DNA of 64,000 bases from Vibrio viridaestus (GTDB taxonomy: Bacteria; Pseudomonadota; Gammaproteobacteria; Enterobacterales; Vibrionaceae), in contig NZ_RJVQ01000012.1 of assembly GCF_003856525.1 (NCBI RefSeq), forward strand, positions 60,901 through 124,900, in the 5' to 3' direction. Shown here one piece after another: positions 45,846 through 54,886 of the stretch; position 1 is the first letter of the stretch, and each line of letters opens with the position of its first letter. The translations under genes were made by a program, and so were the position numbers. Under the pieces are notes generated by a model. It was not told the DNA's origin and ran no database searches. It saw nothing but the letters and a program-made list of their open reading frames with translations.

Positions 45846-46700
45846 ATGGCTAACCAAACATATCCTATGGCTCTAGTGACTCAAGACAGTCTTGATAGCT
45901 ATATTCGTTCAGTAAACAGTTATCCGATGCTAACTGCTGAAGAAGAAAAAGGGCTGGCAGAGAGACTGCATTTTAAAGGTGAGATTGAGGCTGCAAAAAG
46001 CCTGATTTTGTCTCATCTGCGATTTGTTGTTCATATCGCACGAGGTTATTCTGGTTACGGTCTACCAATGGCTGACTTGGTCCAGGAAGGTAACATCGGG
46101 CTGATGAAAGCAGTCAAACGTTTTAATCCTGAAGTGGGCGTAAGACTGGTGTCTTTCGCTGTGCACTGGATTAAAGCGGAAATCCACGAATACGTACTTC
46201 GTAACTGGCGTATCGTTAAAATTGCGACGACCAAAGCACAGCGGAAACTGTTCTTTAACTTACGTAAGTCGAAAAAGCGTTTAGGCTGGTTTAATAATAG
46301 CGAAGTCGAGACAGTTGCCCGTGAGTTAGGTGTTGAGCCTTCAGAAGTTCGAGAAATGGAGTCCCGACTAGCGGCTCAGGATGCGACATTTGAATTGACG
46401 TCGGATGATGATGATTCTGCTCCAAGCTCTGCACCGGTACTGTATCTGGAAGATAAAGCATCAGATTTGGCGGATAATCTGGAAGCAGAAAACTGGGAAG
46501 AACACACAAATCAACGTTTGACCTATGCACTGTCTTGTCTTGATGATCGTAGTCAGCATATCGTTCGTTCGCGCTGGTTAGATGATGATAAAACAACGCT
46601 TCAAGATCTTGCTGATGAGTATGGCGTTTCTGCTGAGCGTATTCGCCAGCTAGAGAAAAATGCCATGAAGAAACTGAAGGATGCCGTTGGAGAGATGTAA
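45846..46700 (+). CDS. rpoH: RNA polymerase heat-shock sigma factor RpoH (sigma-32)
   Basis: RpoH directs transcription of chaperones and proteases under heat shock. The 284-residue protein has region 1.2 ([17 protein letters not shown]), region 2 ([22 protein letters not shown]) and the RpoH box [18 protein letters not shown] (about 132-149), the segment which separates it from other sigma factors, then region 4 with [26 protein letters not shown]. It is downstream of ftsX in the conserved ftsYEX-rpoH order and ends in a strong terminator. Confidence 0.98.
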   Translation: MANQTYPMALVTQDSLDSYIRSVNSYPMLTAEEEKGLAERLHFKGEIEAAKSLILSHLRFVVHIARGYSGYGLPMADLVQEGNIGLMKAVKRFNPEVGVRLVSFAVHWIKAEIHEYVLRNWRIVKIATTKAQRKLFFNLRKSKKRLGWFNNSEVETVARELGVEPSEVREMESRLAAQDATFELTSDDDDSAPSSAPVLYLEDKASDLADNLEAENWEEHTNQRLTYALSCLDDRSQHIVRSRWLDDDKTTLQDLADEYGVSAERIRQLEKNAMKKLKDAVGEM

Positions 46701-46734
46701 CGCATCTCTGATAACAAAATGATCCAATTGTTAA

Positions 46735-46767
46735 AGGCTGAGATGTTATGATCTCAGCCTTTTTTAT
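46735..46767 (+). terminator. rpoH intrinsic terminator
   Basis: AGGCTGAGAT and ATCTCAGCCT form a 10-bp perfect stem followed by TTTTTTATT. Confidence 0.93.
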
Positions 46768-46805
46768 TTGTGATCCAAAATGTAGCAAAAAATACCATGT
46801 TGCCC

Positions 46806-46992
46806 TGTGGATAACTCTGTGTCTAAATTATTTACGTCTTGTCACCAACCTGCGTAAATAAAGCGTTTATACGTGACTTTTGATTGGGGATATTAAAACT
46901 TTTACACACAGAAAAATAAGGATCATCACAATATATAGTGGATCTTTATTCTGAAAAATACCTTATCAACACAATCCACAAACTTACCCACA
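46806..46992. promoter_or_regulatory. Group of DnaA-box-like sequences upstream of glpE
   Basis: A perfect DnaA box is present as TGTGGATAA on the plus strand (46806-46814). Downstream are TTATCAACA (46963-46971, one mismatch), CAATCCACA (46972-46980, two mismatches) and TTACCCACA (46984-46992, one mismatch), the last three in the same orientation and close together. They lie in the 407-bp rpoH-glpE gap, which holds no gene I can support. Confidence 0.5.
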
Positions 46993-47107
46993 ACTGACGC
47001 TATATTGAGCGATTTGTGATAACCTCATATTCTGTCTGTACTTATGCTCAATTGGATAGGTTACAATGGCTGCTCGATTTTAGTGCGGGATTAAGCGAGA
47101 AAAATAT

Positions 47108-47425
47108 ATGGACCAATTTAAACATATTGATGTGCATGGAGCGCAAAAACTGATTGAGTCAGGAGAAGCGAAGATAGTCGATATACGCGATCCGCAGGCT
47201 TATACTTTAAGCCACGCGCAAGGAGCTTACCATTTAACAAACGACACGATTGTAAACTTCATGAATGATGTTGAGTTTGATGAAACTGTGTTAGTGATGT
47301 GCTACCACGGTATTAGCAGCCAGGGAGCTGCTCAGTATTTAATGAATCAGGGCTTCGAAGATGTTTATAGTATCGATGGTGGCTTTGAAGCATGGCATAA
47401 GGCTAATCTACCCGTAGAAAAATAA
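47108..47425 (+). CDS. glpE: Thiosulfate sulfurtransferase GlpE
   Basis: GlpE is a single-domain rhodanese moving sulfane sulfur from thiosulfate to cyanide or thioredoxin. The 105-residue protein has the active-site Cys in [17 protein letters not shown] (about 65) and the family ending [13 protein letters not shown]. The pairing with glpG, 4 bp downstream, is conserved, although in E. coli glpR also follows and here it does not. Confidence 0.95.
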   Translation: MDQFKHIDVHGAQKLIESGEAKIVDIRDPQAYTLSHAQGAYHLTNDTIVNFMNDVEFDETVLVMCYHGISSQGAAQYLMNQGFEDVYSIDGGFEAWHKANLPVEK

Positions 47426-47429
47426 TGTT

Positions 47430-48257
47430 ATGATCAAACTCATCTCTCTGAACAACCCTCGTATGGGGCAGGCTTTTATTGATTATATGTCTTCTCGTCA
47501 AGTGACGTTACAAATGACGCTTGATGAGCAGGGGAGTTATGTTCTCTGGTTACCAGAAGATGAGCATTTGATTGAAGTAGAAGCAGAATTGAAGCAATTT
47601 CTACAGCAGCCGAATCATCCTAAGTATCGTGAGGCCTCCTGGTCCCTTAATACAAAGAGTCGAGCATCTTTCCATTACTCATCACCTAGTTTAATGTCAT
47701 TGATTAAAAGTAAAGCAGGGTGGTTTACTTTAGGGATTATCGTAATTGGTGTTGCGATTTACCTATTACAAATCGTTGGGTTTGGTCGTGTTATATTCGA
47801 TGCACTGCATTTTCCAGCTTCCTCAGTTCAGCAATGGCAATTGTGGCGTTGGATAAGCCATGCACTGTTGCACTTTTCCGTCATTCATATCGTTTTTAAC
47901 ATGTTGTGGTGGTGGCAACTTGGCGGTGACATTGAGAAAAAACTTGGCTCGAGTAAATTAATCGGTTTATTCCTATTATCGTCTGCCTGTTCAGGATTAG
48001 CTCAATACTGGGTGGAAGGCGCTAACTTCGGCGGGTTATCTGGGGTTGTTTATGCGTTGGTCGGATATCTGTGGATTATTGGTTGGAAAAAGCCACAACT
48101 GGGGCTAGGGATGCAAAAGCCGATTTTAGTGTTTATGCTTGTTTGGTTGGTTTTAGGATTCGTTCAACCGTTTATGGCAATCGCGAATAGTGCTCATTTA
48201 GCAGGGTTGGTTGTTGGAATTCTCTATGCCTTAGTGGATGTACGTCGCTATGCGTAG
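47430..48257 (+). CDS. glpG: Rhomboid intramembrane serine protease GlpG
   Basis: GlpG cuts membrane proteins inside the bilayer. The 275-residue protein has a cytosolic N-terminal domain (about 1-80) and six membrane helices; the catalytic Ser is in FGGLSGVVYALVGY and the His in NSAHLAGLVVG, with the HIVFNMLWWWQLGGDIE loop typical of the family (the conserved Asn also forms the oxyanion hole). It begins 4 bp after glpE and is expected to share its transcript. Confidence 0.96.
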   Translation: MIKLISLNNPRMGQAFIDYMSSRQVTLQMTLDEQGSYVLWLPEDEHLIEVEAELKQFLQQPNHPKYREASWSLNTKSRASFHYSSPSLMSLIKSKAGWFTLGIIVIGVAIYLLQIVGFGRVIFDALHFPASSVQQWQLWRWISHALLHFSVIHIVFNMLWWWQLGGDIEKKLGSSKLIGLFLLSSACSGLAQYWVEGANFGGLSGVVYALVGYLWIIGWKKPQLGLGMQKPILVFMLVWLVLGFVQPFMAIANSAHLAGLVVGILYALVDVRRYA

Positions 48258-48285
48258 CGATAAAGCATAACGACGTATATTGAAT

Positions 48286-48711
48286 TTATTGATACATATA
48301 TTTGGTAAACAGTAAATCAGCGACAATTGCTCTTCCTGTTTCAGGGAGTAATAAATCGTTGATTTGTTTAACTAGTGTTTTTCTTAGGTCTTCTCGCCCA
48401 GCTAACGACTTGATAGTATCTTCAGTTTGACGGCCAAGTAGTTCAACGACAGCATCTCGAATCAGTGGTTGATTATGCTCAATAGTGGGGAGATCTTTAC
48501 TATCTGCAACCATAATATCGATACGCACCTGGATATAACCTAAGTTTTTTCCTTTGGTGTAAAAATTGGTGGTCAGATCGGGTTCCAAAGTAAAGTAAGC
48601 AAGCTTAGCTGCTTCCTGTTCTTCGGCTGACGCGTTGCTTATCATGGCTAAGCTGATAGCAGAAATGATGAAAACAAATGAGAAATAACGTTTTAGCTTT
48701 AGCATAATCAT
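48286..48711 (-). CDS. FliL-like flagellar basal body-associated protein, secreted variant
   Basis: The 141-residue protein has a cleavable-looking signal peptide (YFSFVFIISAISLAMISNASA) followed by a FliL-type domain: YFTLEPDLTTNFYTKGKNLGYIQVRIDIMV, RDAVVELLGRQTEDTIKSLAGREDLRKTLV and a C-terminal LFTKYMYQ. FliL supports stator-rotor function in the flagellar motor. It is far from any flagellar operon here and is probably the stand-alone FliL-like paralogue known from vibrios. It is convergent with glpG. Two ATGs are available at the start (48711, 48705). Confidence 0.8.
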   Translation of the reverse strand: MIMLKLKRYFSFVFIISAISLAMISNASAEEQEAAKLAYFTLEPDLTTNFYTKGKNLGYIQVRIDIMVADSKDLPTIEHNQPLIRDAVVELLGRQTEDTIKSLAGREDLRKTLVKQINDLLLPETGRAIVADLLFTKYMYQ

Positions 48712-48871
48712 CTTTGTTTAGGGCTATGACATTCTAATTATTGTGTGTCTTGATACAATGGATATTGAACTGACAAGACGCCTTGTTGTGCACACTTAAC
48801 AGATATCGTAGAGATAATAAAAAAGTATAAGCTACTTATTGTACGCATATACGTGATAATTGAATACTAGT

Positions 48872-49405
48872 ATGAATCGAACTTTTTCGCTCAACTTATC
48901 TATTATAAAACAGACTCATTGGCTCGACCCCTCACTATTTTTGTTCACTTCAGATATAGCGCAGCAGTGGCTAACCGAGCAAGGGTCTCTCTCTGAATTG
49001 ATCAAATCTCGTTGCGGTACATTTAGCGTGGATTTACTTGAAAGTCGTTGGGTAGAAAAGGATACTCTACAGCCTGACGAGCAAAATCTTTTGCCTAGTC
49101 ATGATCAGTATCTCATTCGTCAAGTCATTTTAAATGCCGATGGTAAGCCGTGGGTGTATGGGTATTCTATAATACCTAAGTCAACCGCAGTTAGTGCCTC
49201 TCGTGATTTGTCTAGTATTGGACAGTTGCCTCTGGGTGAAGCCATTTTTCGTGCGGAAAAGGTGGGTCGAGATGAGTTAAAAGTGTCGGAGATTATCGAT
49301 ACTGAAAATAAAAAATTATTAGTCCGCCGCTCGAGACTCTGGATGGAAGACAATCCTCTGCTCGTGACTGAGCTGTTTTTGTCTGATGCTCCAATTTATT
49401 CTTAA
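48872..49405 (+). CDS. ubiC: Chorismate lyase UbiC
   Basis: UbiC splits chorismate into 4-hydroxybenzoate and pyruvate, the first committed step to ubiquinone. The 177-residue protein (start ATG 48872) has the typical SLNLSIIKQTHWLDP start, VDLLESRW, the RQVILNADGKPWVYGYSIIPKS core and RRSRLWMEDNPLLVTELFL at the end. A longer reading from TTG 48860 adds four residues and seems less likely. It lies 12 bp upstream of ubiA, which uses its product. Confidence 0.93.
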   Translation: MNRTFSLNLSIIKQTHWLDPSLFLFTSDIAQQWLTEQGSLSELIKSRCGTFSVDLLESRWVEKDTLQPDEQNLLPSHDQYLIRQVILNADGKPWVYGYSIIPKSTAVSASRDLSSIGQLPLGEAIFRAEKVGRDELKVSEIIDTENKKLLVRRSRLWMEDNPLLVTELFLSDAPIYS

Positions 49406-49417
49406 GGAAGTGATTGA

Positions 49418-50272
49418 ATGACTGTAATCAAAGCCAAAGCATACTGGCAGTTGATGAGGATGAATAAGCCCATTGGTTCACTGCTATTACTTTGGCCAAC
49501 CTTGTGGGCGTTAATTTTAGCCGCACAAGGTACCCCAGATATTGATGTTTTGATTGTTTTTATCTGTGGTGTATTTTTAATGCGTTCTGCTGGTTGTGTT
49601 ATAAATGATTTCGCTGATCGAAAAGTGGATGGTTTCGTTAAGCGAACTCAGAATAGACCTTTGCCCTCTGGTATTGTGAGTTCGAAAGAGGCCATTGGAC
49701 TGTTTCTACTGTTATCTATCGTTTCTTTTGTCTTAGTATTAACGATGAATTCTTTAACAATTCAACTGTCATTTATTGGTATTGTGCTCGCTTTCATATA
49801 CCCGTTTATGAAACGCTTTACTAATCTACCTCAGTTATTCTTAGCGCTGGCATTTAGCTGGTCGATTCCGATGGCTTGGGCCGCTCAGTCTGATCAGTTA
49901 CCTACAGGCGTTTGGATTGTTTTTCTTATCAATGCAATCTGGACTATCGCCTATGACACTCAATATGCGATGGTCGACAGAGACGATGACTTAAAAGTTG
50001 GAATTAAATCGACTGCGATTTTGTTTGGTCGTTTTGACAAACTTATTATTGGTCTGTTGCAATTAGCGACCTTGGCTCTGCTAATCGGCATAGGTGCTAT
50101 TTATCATCAGGGAGCTCTCTATTATTGGAGTATTCTGATAGCGAGCGCATTATTTGTATATCAACAGCATCTGATTCGTGATCGTAAGCGTGAGCAATGC
50201 TTTCAGGCCTTCCTCAATAACAATTATGTCGGCATGATTATCACTCTAGGTATTTTTAGCTCTTATCTGTAA
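49418..50272 (+). CDS. ubiA: 4-hydroxybenzoate octaprenyltransferase UbiA
   Basis: UbiA attaches the polyprenyl tail to 4-hydroxybenzoate in the inner membrane. The 284-residue protein has about eight membrane helices and two Asp-rich motifs: [21 protein letters not shown] near residue 65 and [21 protein letters not shown] near 180, which bind the magnesium-diphosphate of the prenyl donor. It is translated just after ubiC and ends in a terminator shared with the convergent plsB. Confidence 0.96.
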   Translation: MTVIKAKAYWQLMRMNKPIGSLLLLWPTLWALILAAQGTPDIDVLIVFICGVFLMRSAGCVINDFADRKVDGFVKRTQNRPLPSGIVSSKEAIGLFLLLSIVSFVLVLTMNSLTIQLSFIGIVLAFIYPFMKRFTNLPQLFLALAFSWSIPMAWAAQSDQLPTGVWIVFLINAIWTIAYDTQYAMVDRDDDLKVGIKSTAILFGRFDKLIIGLLQLATLALLIGIGAIYHQGALYYWSILIASALFVYQQHLIRDRKREQCFQAFLNNNYVGMIITLGIFSSYL

Positions 50273-50276
50273 TGAC

Positions 50277-50306
50277 AATGAAGCCCTCATCTAGAGGGCT
50301 TCATTG
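50277..50306. terminator. Bidirectional terminator between ubiA and plsB
   Basis: AATGAAGCCCTC and GAGGGCTTCATT form a 12-bp perfect stem followed by GTTTT, between two convergent genes. Confidence 0.9.
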
Positions 50307-50308
50307 TT

Positions 50309-52702
50309 TTAGTCGGTCAAACGATTCTCTTTAATGGCAAGCTGTACTTCTGGGGATAAACTTTCCAACAATTTAACCCTCAGCTTGTTCGCTTTTTCCT
50401 GATTGCCTAAGTATCCTTCTTCTTCGATTGTTTTTACTAGTGCTGCAAACACATTCTTATCGAAGAACTCCGGTGAGTTTATGCCGTATAAGCGACCTAA
50501 TCGTTGCGCTACACTCTGTCCTTGTTTATTGAGTTCTTCTAATGACAGTGTTGTATTGAGACATAGGAGGTGAATAACGATCGCGTATCTTTGCATCGTA
50601 TCAGCCGCTATCTTGGCGAACAAAAGTAGCGAGTGAATTTTATCCTGATTGATATGGAATTCAGAGCCATCCTCGATTATCAATTCTTGATGCAAAAACT
50701 CAGTAATATACGCAGTCACTTTATTGGGGAGCTCTGCTTTATCGAAGCCGATAAATAGTTCGTTTTCAATAAAGGGAAATAGCAACTCAATATGATTAAT
50801 CAGACTTTGTTTCTTAGCTGATGAGTGAGTAATCAAGTACTGGGCTATGAGTGCAGGTACAATAAATAGGTGAATAATATTATTGCGATAATAGGTCATA
50901 AATACAGACTGTTTTCGATCCAGCGCGATAATTTGTCCAATTGAGTCTTCCTCAACAATAAATTTATCCAGGTTCAATGCTTCTGTAACAAGTTGTTCGG
51001 CTGAGTCTTCAGGAATGGTACAGCTGGATGAATACTCTACGTGACGCAGTAGGCTAAGATAGTGTTCGACTTGTTCGATTAGGCTCTCTTTAGCGATTGC
51101 TCTTTGATTTGATGACAGTAATGCCATCGCACATAAGTTCATACCATTAACGGCGACAGCATCATTTATTTTCTTCATTGTCGCGCTGGCTAACTGATTG
51201 ACCGTTTCGGGCAACCAATCGGGGTTAGACGGCGTATATTTACTGATATCTTTGGTCCAATCTGGTACACGTTGATTAAGAAAATTATTTAGCGTTATAG
51301 GTTCGCCAAAGTTTACGTATCCCTGGCCAAAGTTTTTAAGTTTTTTCAGTGTCTTGAGTACCATTCTGGCACTTTCTTTTTCCTTCTGCTTGCCTCGTAA
51401 TTCCTTGGCATAAGTCGACACTTCCAGCACATGTTCATAACCGATATAAACAGGAACAAGTGTGACGGGACGGTGTAGCCCTTTTAACATGGCCTGAACT
51501 GTCATCGCGAGCATTCCCGTTTTTGCCGGGAGCAAGCGTCCAGTGCGCGAGCGTCCTCCTTCACTAAAAAACTCAACGGAGTAGCCCTTAGCAAAAAGGT
51601 CTGCTAGGTACTCCTTAAAGATAGTGGAATAAAGCTTATCCCCTTTAAATGAGCGACGAATAAAAAAGGCGCCGCCACGACGAAATAGTGATCCGACAGG
51701 GAAAAAATTCAGATTTATTCCCGCAGCTATATGCGGTGGAACTAAGCCTTCATGGAATAGAACGTAGGATAATAACAAGTAGTCAATGTGGCTTCGGTGA
51801 CATGGGACGTAGACTATCTCATGGCCTTCTTGTGCCAGTTGCCTTACTCTTTGTATGTGGTTGACATTGATACCCTGATAGATTCGGTTCCACAACCAAC
51901 CCAGCAATTTATCGCCTTTTTTCACCAGAGAATAAGAAAAGTTTGCCGCTATTTCATCAACAATATCAATCGCTTCCTTTTGTACTTTCTCATAGCTTAA
52001 ATTTCGTGCTTTGGCTTCTTCCCGAATGGTTTCTCTCACAACGTTTGATTGCACCAGTCTTTGAATCAGCTTTTCTCGTTTAGGCAAGGCGGGTCCAGAC
52101 GCTGCCAGTTTTTGGCGAGCAAAATGAATACGGGCGACTCTTGCTAATTTGTGACCTATTTCTGTATCACTTCCATGTTGTTGAGCCATAAGCTTTAACG
52201 ATACAGGTGGACTGAGGCGTATCACGCAGTCTCGACCAAATTTAATGATGGCTTTAAGTTTCTCTATACTACTCATCGGCTGTAAAAACGAACGTGTTTT
52301 ATGCTCTTTCCCCGGTTTTCTGCCCCAAAGAATCGCAACAGGGATAACTTGCACATCTAAGTCAGCTTCAGTGTTGTGTAATTCGAGCAGATCCGTTAAA
52401 TAGGGAATGGAATCATTATGTTCCAACTTTTCGCTATTCAAAAAAGATGGACTCGAATTGATAAATACTGTTCTTGGATACTCTGATCCATTGATGAATA
52501 ACGGGAGTGTAGGATCCGGCATACCTAATTCAATGACCTTCTTTTTTAAAGTCGTTAGATCAAAATCGGAAAAGAAGGGCATTGCATAGATGATTGGTCT
52601 ATTGATATCAATTTGATAGTCATAAGGAATGATTTTACTTTTTACGAGAAGAGATAAAGGGAATTGCAAAGCAGTGCTCGTAATTACTCTTCGATAAGAC
52701 AT
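50309..52702 (-). CDS. plsB: Glycerol-3-phosphate 1-O-acyltransferase PlsB
   Basis: PlsB puts the first acyl chain on glycerol 3-phosphate using acyl-ACP or acyl-CoA at the inner membrane. The 797-residue length fits the family. The catalytic HX4D is in PCHRSHIDYLLLSYVL (about residues 297-312), followed by GAFFIRRSF, FFSEGGRSRTGRLLPAKTGML and VTLVPVYIGYEHV, the four acyltransferase blocks. It is divergent from dgkA, whose product recycles diacylglycerol to phosphatidate, the same pairing as in E. coli. Confidence 0.96.
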   Translation of the reverse strand: MSYRRVITSTALQFPLSLLVKSKIIPYDYQIDINRPIIYAMPFFSDFDLTTLKKKVIELGMPDPTLPLFINGSEYPRTVFINSSPSFLNSEKLEHNDSIPYLTDLLELHNTEADLDVQVIPVAILWGRKPGKEHKTRSFLQPMSSIEKLKAIIKFGRDCVIRLSPPVSLKLMAQQHGSDTEIGHKLARVARIHFARQKLAASGPALPKREKLIQRLVQSNVVRETIREEAKARNLSYEKVQKEAIDIVDEIAANFSYSLVKKGDKLLGWLWNRIYQGINVNHIQRVRQLAQEGHEIVYVPCHRSHIDYLLLSYVLFHEGLVPPHIAAGINLNFFPVGSLFRRGGAFFIRRSFKGDKLYSTIFKEYLADLFAKGYSVEFFSEGGRSRTGRLLPAKTGMLAMTVQAMLKGLHRPVTLVPVYIGYEHVLEVSTYAKELRGKQKEKESARMVLKTLKKLKNFGQGYVNFGEPITLNNFLNQRVPDWTKDISKYTPSNPDWLPETVNQLASATMKKINDAVAVNGMNLCAMALLSSNQRAIAKESLIEQVEHYLSLLRHVEYSSSCTIPEDSAEQLVTEALNLDKFIVEEDSIGQIIALDRKQSVFMTYYRNNIIHLFIVPALIAQYLITHSSAKKQSLINHIELLFPFIENELFIGFDKAELPNKVTAYITEFLHQELIIEDGSEFHINQDKIHSLLLFAKIAADTMQRYAIVIHLLCLNTTLSLEELNKQGQSVAQRLGRLYGINSPEFFDKNVFAALVKTIEEEGYLGNQEKANKLRVKLLESLSPEVQLAIKENRLTD

Positions 52703-52851
52703 ATGATATTAACCCGTTATATAAATCGCCTAAATTAGCGGTGTTATTCGATATTATATGAGGATAACAGATACTGGTCTAACCTGTTAATCATTGTTTA
52801 TCCCTCAATCATACTCTGGCTTACGTGATGTGTTTAAAAAGGAAAAAATAA

Positions 52852-53214
52852 GTGCAAAAAAAGAACCCACAGGGAATTGGTCGACTAATCAAAGCTGCAA
52901 AATACTCTTACCAAGGGCTATCGTCCGCCTTAAAGAACGAAGCGGCCTTTCGTGAAGAGGTTCTGCTCTGCATTATTTTTATCCCGATGGCTTTTTTCTT
53001 AGATGTGTCGACGATTGAAAGAATACTGATGGTGTCATCTTTATTGTTACTCTTGATTGTTGAGTTGCTTAATAGCGCTGTGGAAGCAGTGGTTGATCGC
53101 ATTGGTTCTGAGCATCATACGTTGGCAGGACAGGCGAAAGATATGGGTTCGGCTGCGGTCTTTATTACGATGGGATTAGTGATTTTTGTCTGGGTGAGCA
53201 TTATTTGGTTCTAA
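52852..53214 (+). CDS. dgkA: Diacylglycerol kinase DgkA
   Basis: DgkA phosphorylates diacylglycerol from membrane-derived oligosaccharide synthesis, returning it to phospholipid synthesis. The 120-residue trimeric membrane protein has ALKNEAAFREEVLLCI and the active-site helix LLLIVELLNSAVEAVVDRIG (about 64-83) with the conserved Glu residues, three membrane helices in total. The start is GTG 52852. It lies between plsB (divergent) and lexA. Confidence 0.95.
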   Translation: MQKKNPQGIGRLIKAAKYSYQGLSSALKNEAAFREEVLLCIIFIPMAFFLDVSTIERILMVSSLLLLLIVELLNSAVEAVVDRIGSEHHTLAGQAKDMGSAAVFITMGLVIFVWVSIIWF

Positions 53215-53256
53215 TTGATTAAAAAATAGTACAGTTACTTTTCATTTCTAAAAATA

Positions 53257-53272
53257 CTGGATATACTCACAG
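53257..53272. promoter_or_regulatory. LexA SOS box 1 upstream of lexA
   Basis: CTGGATATACTCACAG has the SOS-box form CTG-N10-CAG. It lies 28-43 bp before the lexA start codon. Confidence 0.75.
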
Positions 53273-53276
53273 TTAA

Positions 53277-53292
53277 CTGTATAAAAAGACAG
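53277..53292. promoter_or_regulatory. LexA SOS box 2 upstream of lexA
   Basis: CTGTATAAAAAGACAG has the form CTG-N10-CAG. It is 20 bp (start to start) from box 1; tandem boxes of this kind are the known autoregulatory arrangement of E. coli lexA. Confidence 0.8.
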
Positions 53293-53299
53293 GTGAATC

Positions 53300-53929
53300 A
53301 TGAAGCCGTTAACTCCTCGCCAGCAACAAGTGTTCGATCTTATTCGAGCAAAGATAGATGAAACAGGCATGCCGCCGACACGTGCGGAAATTGCCAAAGA
53401 ATTAGGGTTCCGATCTGCTAATGCGGCAGAGGAGCATTTAAAAGCTCTTGCCCGAAAACAGGTGATAGAAATTGTCCCTGGAGCGTCACGTGGTATTCGT
53501 ATTTTAGGTACGACTACTGAGTCGGCGAATGATGAGGACGGTGGATTACCGCTGATTGGTCAGGTCGCTGCTGGTGAGCCTATTTTGGCTCAAGAGCATG
53601 TTGAGGCTCACTATCAGGTAGATCCTTCTATGTTCAAGCCAAGCGCCGACTTTCTGTTGCGAGTTCATGGTGAGAGTATGAAGAATATCGGTATTATGGA
53701 TGGTGATCTTCTTGCGGTGCATAAAACTCAAGATGTTCGAGATGGTCAGGTTGTGGTCGCCAGAGTTGAAGATGATGTCACCGTAAAACGTATTGAACGT
53801 CAGGGCTCAAAGGTCTACCTTCATGCAGAAAACGATGAATTTGCTCCCATAGAAGTGGATCTGACATTCCAACAACTCACGATAGAAGGTCTTGCTGTAG
53901 GGATTATTCGTAATACTGATTGGATGTGA
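53300..53929 (+). CDS. lexA: SOS response repressor LexA
   Basis: LexA represses DNA damage genes and cleaves itself when RecA filaments form. The 209-residue protein has the N-terminal winged helix ([19 protein letters not shown] and [24 protein letters not shown]), the Ala-Gly scissile bond in GQVAAGEPI (about 91-92) and the catalytic Ser in [10 protein letters not shown] and Lys in [10 protein letters not shown]. Two SOS boxes precede it. It has an intact autoproteolysis site, so it is expected to be functional. Confidence 0.98.
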   Translation: MKPLTPRQQQVFDLIRAKIDETGMPPTRAEIAKELGFRSANAAEEHLKALARKQVIEIVPGASRGIRILGTTTESANDEDGGLPLIGQVAAGEPILAQEHVEAHYQVDPSMFKPSADFLLRVHGESMKNIGIMDGDLLAVHKTQDVRDGQVVVARVEDDVTVKRIERQGSKVYLHAENDEFAPIEVDLTFQQLTIEGLAVGIIRNTDWM

Positions 53930-53980
53930 TTTATCGAGAACTATTCTCATTAGGTTGCTATTGTAACTGATATTCATTAT

Positions 53981-54008
53981 CATCTTCTTATCCGTTAGGA
54001 AGAAGATG
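53981..54008 (+). other. Stem-loop over the start of the methyltransferase gene
   Basis: CATCTTCTT and AAGAAGATG pair perfectly over a 10-base loop that contains TAGG of the likely ribosome site; the last three bases of the right arm are the ATG at 54006. It may either limit translation from that ATG or mark the end of the lexA transcript. Confidence 0.6.
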
Positions 54009-54824
54009 ATAGTGGCTAGCATGGAAAACAAAAATCCATCCCGTTATTTGATACCATCACATTTAGTTGAACCGCTTTGGTACAGATCCCAAGAAAGTCT
54101 GTCTCAAGACGGCTTGGTTTATGATCCCATCGCCGCTCGTGCATGCCAGTCCTGTGCTATGGCTCCGGAGTGTCTGGCTGGAAATGTTTCTCAGAAGCAG
54201 CTTCTCCATGCGACATTGACTAGCATGGTTGACCTACAGGTCACTCAATTCTTGGCCCGTTTTCCTCACGCTTGGATCATTAATGTTGGTGCTGGTTTAG
54301 ATACCCGCTTTTACCGTTTGGATAATGGCTTATGTCATTGGTTTGAAGTGGACATCTCAGAGAACCTCGACTGGCGCAGCAAACTATTTCATCCCAGCGA
54401 ACGGTATACAAATCTTCAGGGGAGCGTGACTGAGTTGTCTTGGTTAAAATCGCTTCTGATCCCTGAAGGGACTCCAATATTGATATTGTGTGAATACGCC
54501 TTGCTTGATTGTGATATTGCAATCGTAAATCGCTTTATGCGCGGAATCGCTACCCAATTTCCTCAAGGGCAAGGTTGTATTGTGATGGCTGGGGATAAAG
54601 CCAATACTTCGTTGGGACAAAGCGTTGGCTCAGGAAGATACGCGCACGGTATAGCATCTGCTACAGAAGCGATATTTAATTGTTTGCCTTGGGTTGAGAG
54701 GGTTACAGTTTTTTCACCGCTTCAATATCAATGTCGCCGCTGGAAACTATGGCAGCGAATGCTCACTCATTTTCCTCATTATCGTTTTCGATTGACCCCG
54801 GTTGTCATCAATATGCGCTGGTAA
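54006..54824 (+). CDS. SAM-dependent methyltransferase, leucine carboxyl methyltransferase (LCM)-like
   Basis: The 272-residue protein has a LCM-type class I methyltransferase fold: INVGAGLDTRFYRLDNG is the SAM motif I (about 97-113), with WFEVDISENLDWRSKL after it and ILILCEYALLDCD as the strand-4 acidic segment. An unusual Cys cluster, ARACQSCAMAPECLAG (about 43-58), lies before the SAM motif. The target is unknown; this family often acts on small molecules or polyketide and O-methyl acceptors. The first ATG is 54006 and an alternative is 54021. It sits between lexA and dinF, where E. coli has no gene. Confidence 0.72.
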   Translation: MIVASMENKNPSRYLIPSHLVEPLWYRSQESLSQDGLVYDPIAARACQSCAMAPECLAGNVSQKQLLHATLTSMVDLQVTQFLARFPHAWIINVGAGLDTRFYRLDNGLCHWFEVDISENLDWRSKLFHPSERYTNLQGSVTELSWLKSLLIPEGTPILILCEYALLDCDIAIVNRFMRGIATQFPQGQGCIVMAGDKANTSLGQSVGSGRYAHGIASATEAIFNCLPWVERVTVFSPLQYQCRRWKLWQRMLTHFPHYRFRLTPVVINMRW

Positions 54825-54886
54825 CATGACTAGTGCTCTAGAACTGGCTTAGGTACACTACTCACGTCTAACTGTGAGGGTGTTAA

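Noticed and set aside
46291-46788. A 165-codon reverse frame over the end of rpoH and its terminator
   Set aside because: It is antisense to the well-conserved RpoH C-terminus and runs across the terminator.
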